64,000 nucleotides of DNA, taken from contig NZ_KZ084329.1 in assembly GCF_002093975.1 (NCBI RefSeq), positions 204,173-268,172 on the forward strand, given 5' to 3'. The first letter of the stretch is position 1. Every line of letters starts with the position of its first letter. Below, piece by piece: positions 34,426-43,359 of the stretch. Made by a program: the position numbers and the translations under genes. The notes beneath the pieces are model-generated. The model saw only the letters and a list, made by a program, of their open reading frames with translations, searched no databases and was not told where the DNA came from. Origin of the DNA: Thermoactinospora rubra. GTDB lineage: Bacteria > Actinomycetota > Actinomycetes > Streptosporangiales > Streptosporangiaceae.

Positions 34426-36702
34426 ATCACCGACAAGACCGAACTCGCCAAGGAGCAGGAGTACCTCTCCCGCCTCTACCACCGGCTCGACGAGCTGCGT
34501 GAGCGCACCCAGCGCCAGCTCAAGGAGGTCCTGGCCGCCGGCGCCGTGGGCACCCAGCAGAACAGGTCCGAGCGCGACACCTTCGCCGGGATGTACGCCG
34601 CGCGCCTGGCCCGCCTGTGGGCGGTCGAGCGCGGCCTGGCCTTCGGCCGCCTGGACCAGGCCGACGGGCAGCGCTTCTACATCGGCAAGATCGGCATGAC
34701 CGACGACGAGCAGAACCGCCTGCTCATCGACTGGCGCGCCCCGGTCGCCCAGCCGTTCTACCGCGCCACCCCCGCCCGCCCCATGGGTGTCACCCGGCGG
34801 CGCCACCTGCAGACCAGGGGCCGCACGGTGATCGGCGTCGAGGACGACCTGCTCGACCTCGACGCCATGAGCGAGGCCGACCGGGTCACCCTGAGCGGCG
34901 AGGCCGCGCTGCTGGCCGCGCTGGACGAGGAGCGCACCGGCCGCATGCGCGACATCGTCGCCACCATCCAGGCCGAGCAGGACCGCGTCATCCGCGCCGA
35001 CCTGAGCGGCGTGCTGGTGGTGCAGGGCGGCCCCGGCACCGGCAAGACCGTCGTGGCCCTGCACCGGGCCGCCTACCTGCTGTACTCCCACCGCGAGCGG
35101 CTGGAGCGGCGCGGCGTGCTCATCCTCGGCCCCAACCCCACGTTCCTGCGCTACATCGAGCAGGTCCTGCCCTCCCTCGGCGAGACCGACGCGCTGCTGT
35201 CGACCGTGGGCGAGCTGTATCCGGGCATCACCGCCACCAGGCGCGACCGGCCCGAGGTCGCCGCGCTCAAGGGCGACCCGCGCATGGCCGAGGTGCTGGC
35301 GCGAGCCGTACGAGACCGGCAACGGGTGCCGCGCCGCCCCATCGAGCTGCCGCTGGGCCGCTACACCCTCACCATCGACGGGCGCATGCTCGACTCGGCG
35401 CGCAGCAAGGCGGTCAAGTCGCGCCGCCCCCACAACGCCGCCCGCGCGATCTTCGTCCGCTCGCTGCTGAACGCGCTGGCCCGGCAGGCGGCCAGGAAGC
35501 TCGGCAAGGGCCTCATCGACGAGGAGGAGCTGGCCGACCTGCGCGAGGACCTGCGCACCGAGCCCGTGGTCAAGGCCGCGCTCAACCGGCTGTGGCCGTA
35601 CCTGACGCCGCAGCGGCTCCTGCTGGGCCTGTACGGCTCGGCCGAACGGCTGGAGTACGCGGCCGGCGAGCTGCTGACGCCGCGGGAGCGGGAGCTGCTG
35701 CGGCGCGAGGGCGGGGAGTGGACCGACTCGGACGTGCCGCTGCTGGATGAGGCCGCCGAGCTGCTGGGGGAGATCGACGAGCAGGTGCTGCGCGCCTCGG
35801 CCGCCCACGCCGAGGAGGAGCTGGCCGCCGCCCGGCTGGCCGAGCAGCGCGAGCGCGAGTCGGAGCTGGCCTACGCCCGCGAGGTGCTGGAGCTGACCGG
35901 GCTGTCGGACGTCATGGAGGCCGAGCGCCTGGCCGAACGGCAGCGCGACGAGGGCCCGCACCTGACCACCGCCGAACGCGCCGCCGCCGACCGCACCTGG
36001 GCCTACGGGCACGTGATCGTGGACGAGGCCCAGGAGCTGACCCCCATGGCCTGGCGGGCCGTCATGCGGCGCATCCCGTCCAGGTCCATGACCATCGTGG
36101 GCGACATCGCCCAGACCGGCGCGAGCGGCGGGGCCCGCTCCTGGGCGGCGGTGCTCGACCCGTATGTGGCCGGCCGCTGGCGGCAGGAGACGCTGACGGT
36201 CAACTACCGCACGCCGGTGGAGCTGATGGAGGTGGCGGCCGACGTCCTGCACGCCATCGACCCGTCGCTGGAGCCTCCCCGGTCGGTACGGCACAGCGGC
36301 GCCCGGCCGTGGGCGGCGCCCCTGGGGGAGCTGGCCTCGCTGGCCAAGGCGTCGGCGGAGGCGGGCGGCAAGACCGCGGTGCTCGCCCCGGAGTCCATGC
36401 TGGAGGAGGTCGGGGCCACGGTGACGGCGGCGGTAGGCGGGGCGGTGCTCGTCCGGCCCGGCGTGCGGGCCGGGGCCGAGGCGCTGGACGCGCCGGTGGC
36501 GATCATGGGGGTGACCGACGCCAAGGGGCTGGAGTTCGACTCGGTGATCGTCGTGGAGCCGGCGCGGATCGCGGGCGAGTCGCCCCGGGGGCTGAGCGAC
36601 CTGTACGTCGCGCTCACCCGGGCCACGCAGCGGCTGGGCGTGGTGCACGATCTGCCGCTTCCCGCATACCTGCGGCGCCTGTCCCCGTGCCCGAATATCT
36701 AG
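34426..36702 (+). CDS. helD: HelD-like RNA polymerase recycling helicase, apparent ATC start
   Basis: The conserved frame is open from the stop at 34399 and encodes ITDKTELAKEQEYLSRLYHRLDELRERTQRQ before the first canonical start (GTG 34546). The best placed start is ATC 34426, 7 nt after GGAG at 34415, giving 758 aa. That N-terminal coiled coil enters the secondary channel of RNA polymerase in HelD. Further features: VVQGGPGTGKTVVALHRAAYLLY (Walker A), VIVDEAQELTPMAWRAVMRR, TIVGDIAQTGASGG and LYVALTRATQRLGVVHD (UvrD-like motifs). Actinobacterial HelD releases stalled polymerase and can protect against rifampicin. A GTG 34546 start would delete the coiled coil. Confidence 0.88.
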   Translation: MTDKTELAKEQEYLSRLYHRLDELRERTQRQLKEVLAAGAVGTQQNRSERDTFAGMYAARLARLWAVERGLAFGRLDQADGQRFYIGKIGMTDDEQNRLLIDWRAPVAQPFYRATPARPMGVTRRRHLQTRGRTVIGVEDDLLDLDAMSEADRVTLSGEAALLAALDEERTGRMRDIVATIQAEQDRVIRADLSGVLVVQGGPGTGKTVVALHRAAYLLYSHRERLERRGVLILGPNPTFLRYIEQVLPSLGETDALLSTVGELYPGITATRRDRPEVAALKGDPRMAEVLARAVRDRQRVPRRPIELPLGRYTLTIDGRMLDSARSKAVKSRRPHNAARAIFVRSLLNALARQAARKLGKGLIDEEELADLREDLRTEPVVKAALNRLWPYLTPQRLLLGLYGSAERLEYAAGELLTPRERELLRREGGEWTDSDVPLLDEAAELLGEIDEQVLRASAAHAEEELAAARLAEQRERESELAYAREVLELTGLSDVMEAERLAERQRDEGPHLTTAERAAADRTWAYGHVIVDEAQELTPMAWRAVMRRIPSRSMTIVGDIAQTGASGGARSWAAVLDPYVAGRWRQETLTVNYRTPVELMEVAADVLHAIDPSLEPPRSVRHSGARPWAAPLGELASLAKASAEAGGKTAVLAPESMLEEVGATVTAAVGGAVLVRPGVRAGAEALDAPVAIMGVTDAKGLEFDSVIVVEPARIAGESPRGLSDLYVALTRATQRLGVVHDLPLPAYLRRLSPCPNI

Positions 36703-36703
36703 C

Positions 36704-36740
36704 CCTATGGCGCAGTGCGTCCGGGCTGCGAAAACATAGG
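36704..36740 (+). terminator. Terminator-like hairpin after helD
   Basis: Two-part stem: CCTATG (36704-36709) with CATAGG (36735-36740), and CGCAG (36711-36715) with CTGCG (36726-36730). It starts one base after the helD stop. Confidence 0.55.
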
Positions 36741-36761
36741 CCCCCGCTGATCAGGACACGG

Positions 36762-36789
36762 TTGACATCATCGCCGAAGGCGGTAGTTT
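36762..36789 (+). promoter_or_regulatory. Strong promoter upstream of lnt
   Basis: TTGACA (36762-36767), 16-bp spacer, TAGTTT (36784-36789). It is the best sigma-70-type promoter in this part of the window. The next gene start is over 400 bp downstream. Confidence 0.7.
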
Positions 36790-37202
36790 GCTGCGCAGTC
36801 CAGCACGGGACTTGGCCGGTTGGCCGTCTCTGACATCGCGGATCCTGCGTCCGTGACGGAGCCGCTTCTCGAGGGGCGCAGCTTTCGTCCACACAGCCAG
36901 GTGCAGGGCCGTCGGTCCGTCGAGTCGGGGCACCCCAACCGGGCGGGGGGTTGGACCCGGGACGGGCCCGGATGCCCAGTAGACAACGGAACTCCGCGCT
37001 CGCCGCCGACGGGACGGATCCGGTCCGAAGGGTTTCCGGGCCCTCTTCCGTTCCCGTGCCCACGGACTCGCCGCGAGAGCGCCGGGTGATCCTTTCCTCA
37101 AGGGGTCATCCGGCCTGCCCTCGTCCGCGCCGAGGCGTGCGGGGCGGTAGCGTTGCTGCACAGGCAGCCCTTTCATCCGTCCGTCGCGAGGAGACCGAGG
37201 CA
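36790..37202 (+). ncRNA. Long structured leader or small RNA candidate
   Basis: About 410 bp between a good promoter and the lnt start contain no credible coding frame but several short stems: TCCGT-G-ACGGA near 36850, CCAACC/GGTTGG around 36940 and CCGGG/CCCGG near 36957. It may be a separate small RNA or a regulated 5' leader. I could not match it to a named RNA family. Confidence 0.3.
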
Positions 37203-39005
37203 GTGGCGCAGGACCTCACAGGCCACCCCGAGGCCGACCCCTCCTCCCCGATCCCGGGGCCCGACGCCTCCCCGCCTCCCCTGCACGCCCCCGAGGCCTC
37301 CTCCGCTTCCTCCCGCACCGCCGAGGGCTCTTCCCCCCCTTCCGGCTCCACCACGGGGGCAGGCGCCCCGGGCGGCTCCTCGCCTTCCCTCGCCGCGGGC
37401 GGTCCTTCCCCTTCCCCCGCCACGGGTGGTTCTTCCCCTTCTTCCCGCGCCCCTGAGGTGGGTGAGCCGGGCGACGGCGGGAGGGAGGCGCCGGCGGGAT
37501 TCCCGTGGACGCGATTGGCAGGGGCGGCGGCCGGGGGGCCGGCGTTGTTCCTCGCCTTCCCGCCCCTGGACTGGTGGCCATGCGCCCCCCTCGGCCTGGC
37601 CCTCCTCACCTTGAGCCTGTACGGCCTGCGCCCCCGCCGGGCCGCCTGGGTGGGCTACCTGGCCGCCCTGGTCTTCCTGCTGCCCGCCCTCGCCTGGGTG
37701 CGCCCCATCGGCTACGACGCCTGGCTCGCCCTGGTCGCCGTCGAGGCCCTCTTCTACGCCGCCTGGGCCGCCGCGACGGCCCTGGTGGTGCGCCTGCGAT
37801 GGTGGCCGCTGGCCGTGGCGGCGCTGTGGGTGGCGATGGAGTGGGCCCGCTCGACCTTCCCCGTGGGCGGCTTCCCCTGGGTGCGGATCGCCTTCAGCCA
37901 GGGCGAGTCGCCGTTCACCCCCTACGCCTCCCTCGGCGGCGCGCCCCTGGTGAGCTTCGCCGTCGCCCTGTGCGGCACGCTCCTGGCCGCCGCCGTCCGC
38001 ACGCTGCGGCACCCCGGGCGCCAGCACAGCCGCCACCGCGCCACCGCCGCCCTGACCGCCGGGGCGCTGGCCGTACCCCTGCTGACCCTCCTGATCCCCC
38101 GCCCGCCCGATGAGCACCGCACCGTCAACGTCGGCATCGTCCAGGGCAACGTCCCGGGGGAGGGGATCTCCGCCTTCGGCGACGAAGCCGCCGTTGTCCT
38201 GAAAAATCATGCGAACGGCACGCACGAGCTGGCGAAAGCCGTACGGGACGGAAGGCTCCCCAAGCCGGATCTCGTGGTCCTCCCGGAGAACTCCACCGAC
38301 ATCGACCCCTACCGAGACCCCGAGGCGTACCGGATCATCGACGGGTCGGTGCGCGACGTCGGCGTCCCGGTCCTGGTCGGCGCGGTGGTCGCGATCGGTG
38401 AGGAGCACCGCGCCACCCGCAGCCTGGTGTGGGACCCCAGCACCGGCCCCGGCGCCTACTACGACAAGCAGCACCTGGTCCCCTTCGGCGAGTACACGCC
38501 GTTCAAGGAGGTCTTCCTGACGCTGTTCGAGCGGGCCCGGCTCGTCGGCAGGCAGTCGGTGGCCGGGACCAGGCCGGGGGACCTGGTCATGGGGCCGGTG
38601 ACGATCGGCGCGATCAACTGTTATGAGGTGGCCTTCGACGGCACCGTGCGCGGCACGGTCCGCGCCGGCGGCTCGCCGCTGGTGGTGCAGACCAACAACG
38701 CCACCTACGCGCTGTCCAACCTGCCGCCCCAGCAGCTGGCCATGTCCAAGCTGCGGGCCGTGGAGCACAACCGCGCCGTCCTGACCGCCGCCACCACGGG
38801 AATCTCCGCCTTCGTCACGCCAGACGGTAAGGTCTCCTGGCAGACCAGGGAGCGCGTCGCCGACCAGACCGTGGTCACCGTGCCGGTTCGCACCCGCGGC
38901 ACGGTCGCCACGGCGGTGGGCCAGGCGCCGGAATGGGCATTGATAGTGATGGGAGCGGCGGCCGTCGGGGTCGCCGCACGTCGTCGGGTGAGGGACGCCA
39001 GATGA
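37203..39005 (+). CDS. lnt: Apolipoprotein N-acyltransferase with disordered N-terminal extension
   Basis: 600 aa from GTG 37203, which has GAGGAGACCGAGG upstream. The first ~100 residues are Pro/Ser/Gly/Ala-rich and precede the first membrane helix; then come about six to seven helices and a nitrilase domain with the triad Glu in VVLPENSTD, Lys in [13 protein letters not shown] and Cys in [10 protein letters not shown]. Lnt adds the third acyl chain to lipoproteins at the outer face of the membrane. The stop overlaps the ppm1 start (ATGA). In mycobacteria lnt and ppm1 are fused into one protein; here they are separate but coupled. Confidence 0.93.
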   Translation: MAQDLTGHPEADPSSPIPGPDASPPPLHAPEASSASSRTAEGSSPPSGSTTGAGAPGGSSPSLAAGGPSPSPATGGSSPSSRAPEVGEPGDGGREAPAGFPWTRLAGAAAGGPALFLAFPPLDWWPCAPLGLALLTLSLYGLRPRRAAWVGYLAALVFLLPALAWVRPIGYDAWLALVAVEALFYAAWAAATALVVRLRWWPLAVAALWVAMEWARSTFPVGGFPWVRIAFSQGESPFTPYASLGGAPLVSFAVALCGTLLAAAVRTLRHPGRQHSRHRATAALTAGALAVPLLTLLIPRPPDEHRTVNVGIVQGNVPGEGISAFGDEAAVVLKNHANGTHELAKAVRDGRLPKPDLVVLPENSTDIDPYRDPEAYRIIDGSVRDVGVPVLVGAVVAIGEEHRATRSLVWDPSTGPGAYYDKQHLVPFGEYTPFKEVFLTLFERARLVGRQSVAGTRPGDLVMGPVTIGAINCYEVAFDGTVRGTVRAGGSPLVVQTNNATYALSNLPPQQLAMSKLRAVEHNRAVLTAATTGISAFVTPDGKVSWQTRERVADQTVVTVPVRTRGTVATAVGQAPEWALIVMGAAAVGVAARRRVRDAR

Positions 39006-39748
39006 TCGACACAGTCGGCCGGGTTCTCGTCATCGTGCCCACCTACAACGAGCGCGAGAACCTGCCGATGATCGCCGGCCGGGTCCGCGCCGCCGTCCCC
39101 GAGGCGCACCTGCTCGTCGTCGACGACAACAGCCCCGACGGCACCGGGCGGGTCGCCGACGAGCTGGCCGCCGCCGACGACCACGTTCACGTCCTGCACC
39201 GGGAGGCCAAGCAGGGCCTGGGCGCCGCCTACATCGCCGCCTTCCGCTGGGGCCTGGCCGAGGGCTTCGACGTGCTGGTGGAGATGGACGCCGACGGCTC
39301 CCACCAGCCCGAGGAGCTGCCCAAGCTGCTGCAGGCGCTGGAGCAGGGCGCCGACCTGGCGATCGGGTCGCGCTGGGTGCCCGGCGGCCGGGTGGTGAAC
39401 TGGCCGGGCCGGCGCGAGTTCCTCTCCCGCGGCGCCAACATCTACACGCGGGTGATGCTGGGCCTGCCGGTGCGCGACGCGACGGCCGGGTTCCGCGCCT
39501 ACCGGGCGGCCACGCTGGAGAAGGTGGGGCTGGCCGACGTGCAGTCGCAGGGCTACTGCTTCCAGGTCGACCTGACGCTGCGGACGGCCCGGAACGGCCT
39601 GCGCATCGTGGAGGTGCCGATCACGTTCGTGGAGCGCCAGGTGGGCAGGAGCAAGATGGGCCGCGACATCGTCACCGAGGCGTTCTGGCGGGTGACCGTG
39701 TGGGGCGTGAAGGGCCTGCCGCGCCGGCTGCGCCGCGGCCGCGCCTGA
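39002..39748 (+). CDS. ppm1: Polyprenol monophosphomannose synthase
   Basis: 248 aa from ATG 39002 in an ATGA overlap with lnt. A GT-A family 2 glycosyltransferase: [30 protein letters not shown], metal-binding DAD in [27 protein letters not shown] and [15 protein letters not shown]. It transfers mannose from GDP-mannose to polyprenyl phosphate, the donor for protein O-mannosylation and lipoglycans outside the membrane. It is soluble, without the C-terminal helices of some relatives. Confidence 0.94.
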   Translation: MIDTVGRVLVIVPTYNERENLPMIAGRVRAAVPEAHLLVVDDNSPDGTGRVADELAAADDHVHVLHREAKQGLGAAYIAAFRWGLAEGFDVLVEMDADGSHQPEELPKLLQALEQGADLAIGSRWVPGGRVVNWPGRREFLSRGANIYTRVMLGLPVRDATAGFRAYRAATLEKVGLADVQSQGYCFQVDLTLRTARNGLRIVEVPITFVERQVGRSKMGRDIVTEAFWRVTVWGVKGLPRRLRRGRA

Positions 39749-39750
39749 GG

Positions 39751-39774
39751 AACGTCCGCCGCGGCCCGGACGTT
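39751..39774 (+). terminator. Hairpin between ppm1 and fxsA
   Basis: Perfect 8-bp stem AACGTCCG / CGGACGTT with an 8-nt loop, 2 bp after the ppm1 stop. It could terminate or attenuate the lnt-ppm1 message. Confidence 0.6.
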
Positions 39775-39815
39775 GAGAAGAGGGAGTACGGCTCCCGCGC
39801 CCGAGTGAGGAAACC

Positions 39816-40313
39816 ATGCGCCTGCTGCTCTTCTTGGCCTTCCTGGTGGTCCCGGTGCTGGAGATCTGGCTGCTCATCCAGGTGGGGCAGGCCATCGGCG
39901 GCTGGACCACGGTCGCGCTGCTGATCGCCGACAGCCTGCTGGGCGCCTGGCTGGTGCGGCGGGAGGGCCGGCGGGCCTGGCGCGCGCTGCAGGCGGCGCT
40001 GCAGTCGGGCCGCATGCCCGACCGGGAGCTGGCCGACGGGGGGCTCATCCTGGTGGGCGGCGCGCTGCTGCTGACCCCGGGCTTCCTGACCGACGTGCTG
40101 GGCTTCGCCTGCGTGGTGCCGTTCACGCGGCCGCTGATGCGGCGCCTGGCCGGGTGGTTCTTCGCGCGCAAGGTCAAGAGCATGGCGGCGGCTTCGCCGT
40201 ACGCGCGGCTGGTCTACCAGGACGACGACCTGGGCCGGCAGAGCCAGCCGGGGGACCGGACGGGCCGGCCGGGCAAGGTCGTGCACGGCGAGGTCATCGA
40301 CGAGGACCGCTGA
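39816..40313 (+). CDS. fxsA: FxsA family cytoplasmic membrane protein
   Basis: 165 aa from ATG 39816, with GTGAGGAAA upstream. Four hydrophobic stretches: LLLFLAFLVVPVLEIWLLI, TTVALLIADSLLGAWL, GGLILVGGALLLTPGFLTDVLGF and VVPFTRPLMRRL. The LLLxPGFLTDxxG phrase marks the FxsA family. In E. coli FxsA prevents exclusion of phage T7 by the F plasmid; its normal role is unknown. The C-terminal tail is hydrophilic. Confidence 0.92.
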   Translation: MRLLLFLAFLVVPVLEIWLLIQVGQAIGGWTTVALLIADSLLGAWLVRREGRRAWRALQAALQSGRMPDRELADGGLILVGGALLLTPGFLTDVLGFACVVPFTRPLMRRLAGWFFARKVKSMAAASPYARLVYQDDDLGRQSQPGDRTGRPGKVVHGEVIDEDR

Positions 40314-40343
40314 CGGGCGTGCGGACATGCCGCATCACATGCC

Positions 40344-40372
40344 AAACCCCGGGCCGCGGCGGCCCGGGGTTT
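40344..40372. terminator. Bidirectional terminator between fxsA and rbpA
   Basis: Perfect 13-bp stem AAACCCCGGGCCG / CGGCCCGGGGTTT with a 3-nt loop, bounded by A and T runs so it works on both strands of this convergent gap. Confidence 0.92.
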
Positions 40373-40389
40373 CGCTCACCGTGGTGCGG

Positions 40390-40734
40390 TCAGGCGCTCT
40401 TGCGCCGCTGCGCCCGCAGGATGGCCAGCCGCTCGTTGAGCACCTCTTCGAGGTCTTCGATGGAGCGGCGCTCCAGGAGCATGTCCCAGTGCGTCCGCGG
40501 CGGCTTGGACTTCTTGGCCTCGGGCAGCTCGCCGTCGACCCGCCAGGCGGTCGCGCCGCACATGCGGCACTCCCACGTCGGCGGGACCTCGGCCTCGGCG
40601 GCAAGCGGGACCTCGAAGCGATGGCCCTTGGCGCAGGTGTAGGACACGTCCTGGCGCGGAGCCAGATCCGTGTTACGGTCGTTCTCGTAGCTGGTTGCCC
40701 CGAGCCGGGTGCCACGAAGCGCGCGCTCGCCCAT
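40390..40734 (-). CDS. rbpA: RNA polymerase-binding protein RbpA
   Basis: 114 aa from ATG 40734, near-identical in layout to known RbpA: MGERALRGTRLGATSYE, a central barrel with CAKGHRF and CRMCG, then the basic linker and sigma-interaction helices THWDMLLERRSIEDLEEVLNERLAIL. RbpA stabilises the open complex with the principal sigma factors and influences rifampicin tolerance. With HelD about 4 kb away, two polymerase-associated rifampicin-tolerance factors share this region. Confidence 0.97.
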   Translation of the reverse strand: MGERALRGTRLGATSYENDRNTDLAPRQDVSYTCAKGHRFEVPLAAEAEVPPTWECRMCGATAWRVDGELPEAKKSKPPRTHWDMLLERRSIEDLEEVLNERLAILRAQRRKSA

Positions 40735-40792
40735 GTCTCAATGCCTCCTACAGGACCCCGTGTCCGAGGGGTCTGTCTCCCACGGTGTGTCT

Positions 40793-40818
40793 AACGCTTG
40801 ATACCGTGTTGGGATTCC
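40793..40818 (-). promoter_or_regulatory. Sigma-R (SigR/SigH-type) promoter of rbpA
   Basis: Minus strand GGAAT (40814-40818), exactly 18 bp, then GTT (40793-40795), the consensus GGAAT-N18-GTT of the thiol-stress sigma factor. S. coelicolor rbpA is a known SigR target, which supports the reading. The leader to the ATG is about 50 nt. Confidence 0.88.
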
Positions 40819-40861
40819 CACTGGGCGGGTGATCCAATCGCGCTTTTGCTCCTTTCCCTCG

Positions 40862-41359
40862 CTATCTCCCGGTCACCACGGGCACCAGGCGGCGGTCGCC
40901 CAGGTCGGTGGCGAGCACGAGGGGAGCGGTGAGCGGGCCGAGCAGGCGGGCCAGCGCGGGGCGTCCCTTCCGGCGGGCCAGGGCCGGGCCCAGGGCGGCC
41001 ATGAGCTTGGTGAGCGCCGGCAGCGGGCGCACCCACAGCGTGAGCTCGGCGATGCGGGCCTGCTCGTCCAGCCGGAGCAGCACGCTCTCCTCCAGCTCGG
41101 TGCCGTCCAGGCGGCCCGTCGCCGCGAGCATGCGGGTGCGCTCGTCGCCGACGTCGGTGTGGTAGCGCACGTCGCTCACCACCGACAGGGCGGCGGAGAG
41201 CACCTCCTCCACCTGCCGCGCGCCGTGGAAGCGGGCCCGGGAGCTGAGCGGGGAGCGCAGCACGGCGTCGGGGGCGAGCGTCGTCGTCAGCAGGGCGATG
41301 TCCTTGGTCTCGCTCGCCTGCCGGTAGCGTCTGGCCGTGTCCTCGGCGGCAGTCGTCAT
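40862..41359 (-). CDS. NTF2-like (SnoaL-type) protein
   Basis: 165 aa from ATG 41359, with GGGAGG 5 nt upstream. The pattern DTARRYRQASETKDIALLTTTLAPDAVLRSP...FHGARQVEEVLSAAL...LDGTELEESVLLRLDEQARIAELTLWVRP is that of the NTF2-like cone fold. There are no clear catalytic residues. It is divergent from an HxlR regulator across a region of nested inverted repeats and is probably the regulator's target. Confidence 0.75.
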   Translation of the reverse strand: MTTAAEDTARRYRQASETKDIALLTTTLAPDAVLRSPLSSRARFHGARQVEEVLSAALSVVSDVRYHTDVGDERTRMLAATGRLDGTELEESVLLRLDEQARIAELTLWVRPLPALTKLMAALGPALARRKGRPALARLLGPLTAPLVLATDLGDRRLVPVVTGR

Positions 41360-41382
41360 GAGGCCTCCCGGTTAGTCCTGAT

Positions 41383-41427
41383 TCTGAACTTAGAAGGAGT
41401 GGGTTCAGATAGTCAACCCACTATGCT
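41383..41427. promoter_or_regulatory. Nested inverted repeats between NTF2-like and HxlR genes
   Basis: TCTGAAC (41383-41389) pairs with GTTCAGA (41403-41409), and GTGGGTT (41399-41405) pairs with AACCCAC (41415-41421); the arms interlock. TATGCT at 41422-41427 is the likely -10 of the HxlR gene. Likely regulator binding site. Confidence 0.75.
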
Positions 41428-41433
41428 GGCGGC

Positions 41434-41922
41434 ATGAACAGGTTCGGGGAGATGCACTGCTCGATCGCCCAGGCGGTGAGCGTGGTGGGGGAGCCGTGGA
41501 CGCCGCTCATCCTGCGCGACCTGTTCCTGGGCGTGCGGCGCTTCGACGACCTGGCCCGCGACCTGGGCGTGTCCCGCAACCTGCTCACCCAGCGCCTGGA
41601 GCGGCTGATGGCGGCCGGCGTGGTGAGCAGACGGCCCTACCAGGAGCGGCCCGTGCGCTACGAGTACCACCTGACGGAGGCGGGGCTCGACATCGTGCCG
41701 GCGCTCATGGTGATCATGGCGTGGGGTGACAAGTGGGCCACGCCCCCCGGCGGGCCGCCGGCGGTGCTGGTGCATTCCTGCGGCCGGCCGTTCACCCCGG
41801 TGGTGGCCTGCCCCCACTGCGGCGGCCCGGTCACGGCCGACACGGTGACGGCCACGGCCGGACCCGGCGCGGCGCCCGGCCCGGGCACGTGGGTGCTGGC
41901 CGGGGGCCTGGCGCCGGGGTGA
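41434..41922 (+). CDS. HxlR family winged-helix regulator
   Basis: 162 aa from ATG 41434, 6 nt after a TATGCT -10 (leaderless). The HxlR signature is complete: CSIAQAVSVVGEPWTPLILRDLFLGVRRFDDLARDLGVSRNLLTQRLERLMAAGVVSRRPYQERPVRYEYHLTEAG. A C-terminal zinc-ribbon-like VACPHCGGPV is added. Likely controls itself and the NTF2-like gene. Confidence 0.93.
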   Translation: MNRFGEMHCSIAQAVSVVGEPWTPLILRDLFLGVRRFDDLARDLGVSRNLLTQRLERLMAAGVVSRRPYQERPVRYEYHLTEAGLDIVPALMVIMAWGDKWATPPGGPPAVLVHSCGRPFTPVVACPHCGGPVTADTVTATAGPGAAPGPGTWVLAGGLAPG

Positions 41923-43359
41923 TCAGATCTTCTCGGGCACCTGGTTGCCGGCCGCGCGGATGGCCTTGGGCATGTTGACGAGGGCCAGCAGCACGCCGCC
42001 GAGGACGAAGAAGGCGATGAGCGAGACGATGGCCAGCCGGTAGCTGTTGGTCAGCTGCAGGGCCAGGGAGAGGGTGTAGGAGCCCAGGAAGGTCGAGCCC
42101 TTGTCGCTGATCTCGTACAGGCTGTAGTACTCCGCCTCCTTGCCCTTGGGGATGACGTGGGAGAACAGCGAGCGCGACAGCGCCTGGGTGCCGCCCATGA
42201 CGATGGCGATGGCGAAGCCCATGGCGAAGAAGGCCACCGCCGAGCCCCGGGGCAGGAAGTAGGCGACGCTGACCACGGCGGTCCAGGCCACCAGGGCGGC
42301 CAGCACGACCCGCTTGGCGCCGTAGGAGCGGGCCAGGCGGCCCAGCAGCAGCGCGCCGAAGAAGGCCACCAGCTGGACCATGAGGATGGCGCTGATCTGG
42401 ATGTCGCGGCCCAGGCCGAGCTCCTCGCTGGCGTAGGTGGCCGAGAAGGAGATGACGGTCTGCACGCCGTCGTTGTAGATGAGGTAGGCGACCAGGAAGG
42501 CCAGCGTGAGCGGGTACAGGCGCAGCTCGCGGATGGTGCGCCCGAGCTGGCGGAAGCTGCCGGCCACGGCCTGGCCGGCGGACTGGGCGCCGGCGGCGTG
42601 GGCGCGGCGGTTGCGCAGGCGCAGCAGGGGGATGACGGTGAAGCCGCCCCACCACACGCCGGCCGAGGCCAGCGCGAGCCGTACCGCGTCGCCCTCCGAC
42701 AGGCCCAGCGCCCCGTGGCCGAGGTACATGCCCAGGTTGACGGCCAGCAGCAGGAAGCCGCCCAGGTAGCCGAAGCCCCAGCCGCGCGCGGAGACCCTGT
42801 CGCGCTCGTCGGCGGTGGCGATGTCGGGCAGGAAGGAGTTGTAGATGATGAAGGCGCAGGCGAAGGAGAGGCTGGCCACCAGGTAGAGCAGGCCGCCCAG
42901 CAGGTAGCGGCCGTCGGCGACGAACCACATGGCCAGCGTGGCCAGGGCGCCGAGGTAGGCGAAGAAGCCCATGAGCTCCTTCTTGCGGCCGGTGTGGTCG
43001 GCCAGGGCGCCGGCGATGGGCATGAGGATGATCTGCAGGACCGCGGCGGTGCCGACCACGAAGGGGTAGAAGGCGCTGGGCCGCATGTCCATCCACAGCA
43101 CCTCGACGTAGCCGAGCCCGGGGTTGGCGCGGGCCAGCTGGTCGAAGGTGTCCATACAGGTGGCGGCGGCCACGCCGGCGAAGTCCTTGGCGCAGGCCGC
43201 CGACTCGGCGATGGAGGTCAGGTAGGGGCCGAGGAAGACGGTCAGGACGGTGGTGGGGAAGGCGGAGTTGGCCCAGTCGTAGAAGTACCAGCCTCGTTGC
43301 TCGCGCCGGCGGGCGGCGGGGGACTCGTCGAAGACCGCGGGGGGTGCGGGGGATGTCAT
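41923..43359 (-). CDS. MFS permease of the UMF1/Atg22-like group
   Basis: 478 aa from ATG 43359, overlapping the stop of the upstream phosphodiesterase gene (ATGA). About 12 membrane helices; GWYFYDWANSAFPTTVLTVFLGPYL at the N-terminus and SFLPDIATADERDRVSARGWGFGYLGG are hallmarks of the UMF1 family. Substrate unknown; coupling to a glycerophosphodiesterase suggests glycerophosphodiester or glycerol phosphate transport. Confidence 0.88.
   Translation of the reverse strand: MTSPAPPAVFDESPAARRREQRGWYFYDWANSAFPTTVLTVFLGPYLTSIAESAACAKDFAGVAAATCMDTFDQLARANPGLGYVEVLWMDMRPSAFYPFVVGTAAVLQIILMPIAGALADHTGRKKELMGFFAYLGALATLAMWFVADGRYLLGGLLYLVASLSFACAFIIYNSFLPDIATADERDRVSARGWGFGYLGGFLLLAVNLGMYLGHGALGLSEGDAVRLALASAGVWWGGFTVIPLLRLRNRRAHAAGAQSAGQAVAGSFRQLGRTIRELRLYPLTLAFLVAYLIYNDGVQTVISFSATYASEELGLGRDIQISAILMVQLVAFFGALLLGRLARSYGAKRVVLAALVAWTAVVSVAYFLPRGSAVAFFAMGFAIAIVMGGTQALSRSLFSHVIPKGKEAEYYSLYEISDKGSTFLGSYTLSLALQLTNSYRLAIVSLIAFFVLGGVLLALVNMPKAIRAAGNQVPEKI

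Noticed and set aside
36820..37089. 89-codon plus-strand frame upstream of lnt
   Set aside because: No ribosome site, no recognisable features and proline/arginine-rich; better explained as non-coding leader.
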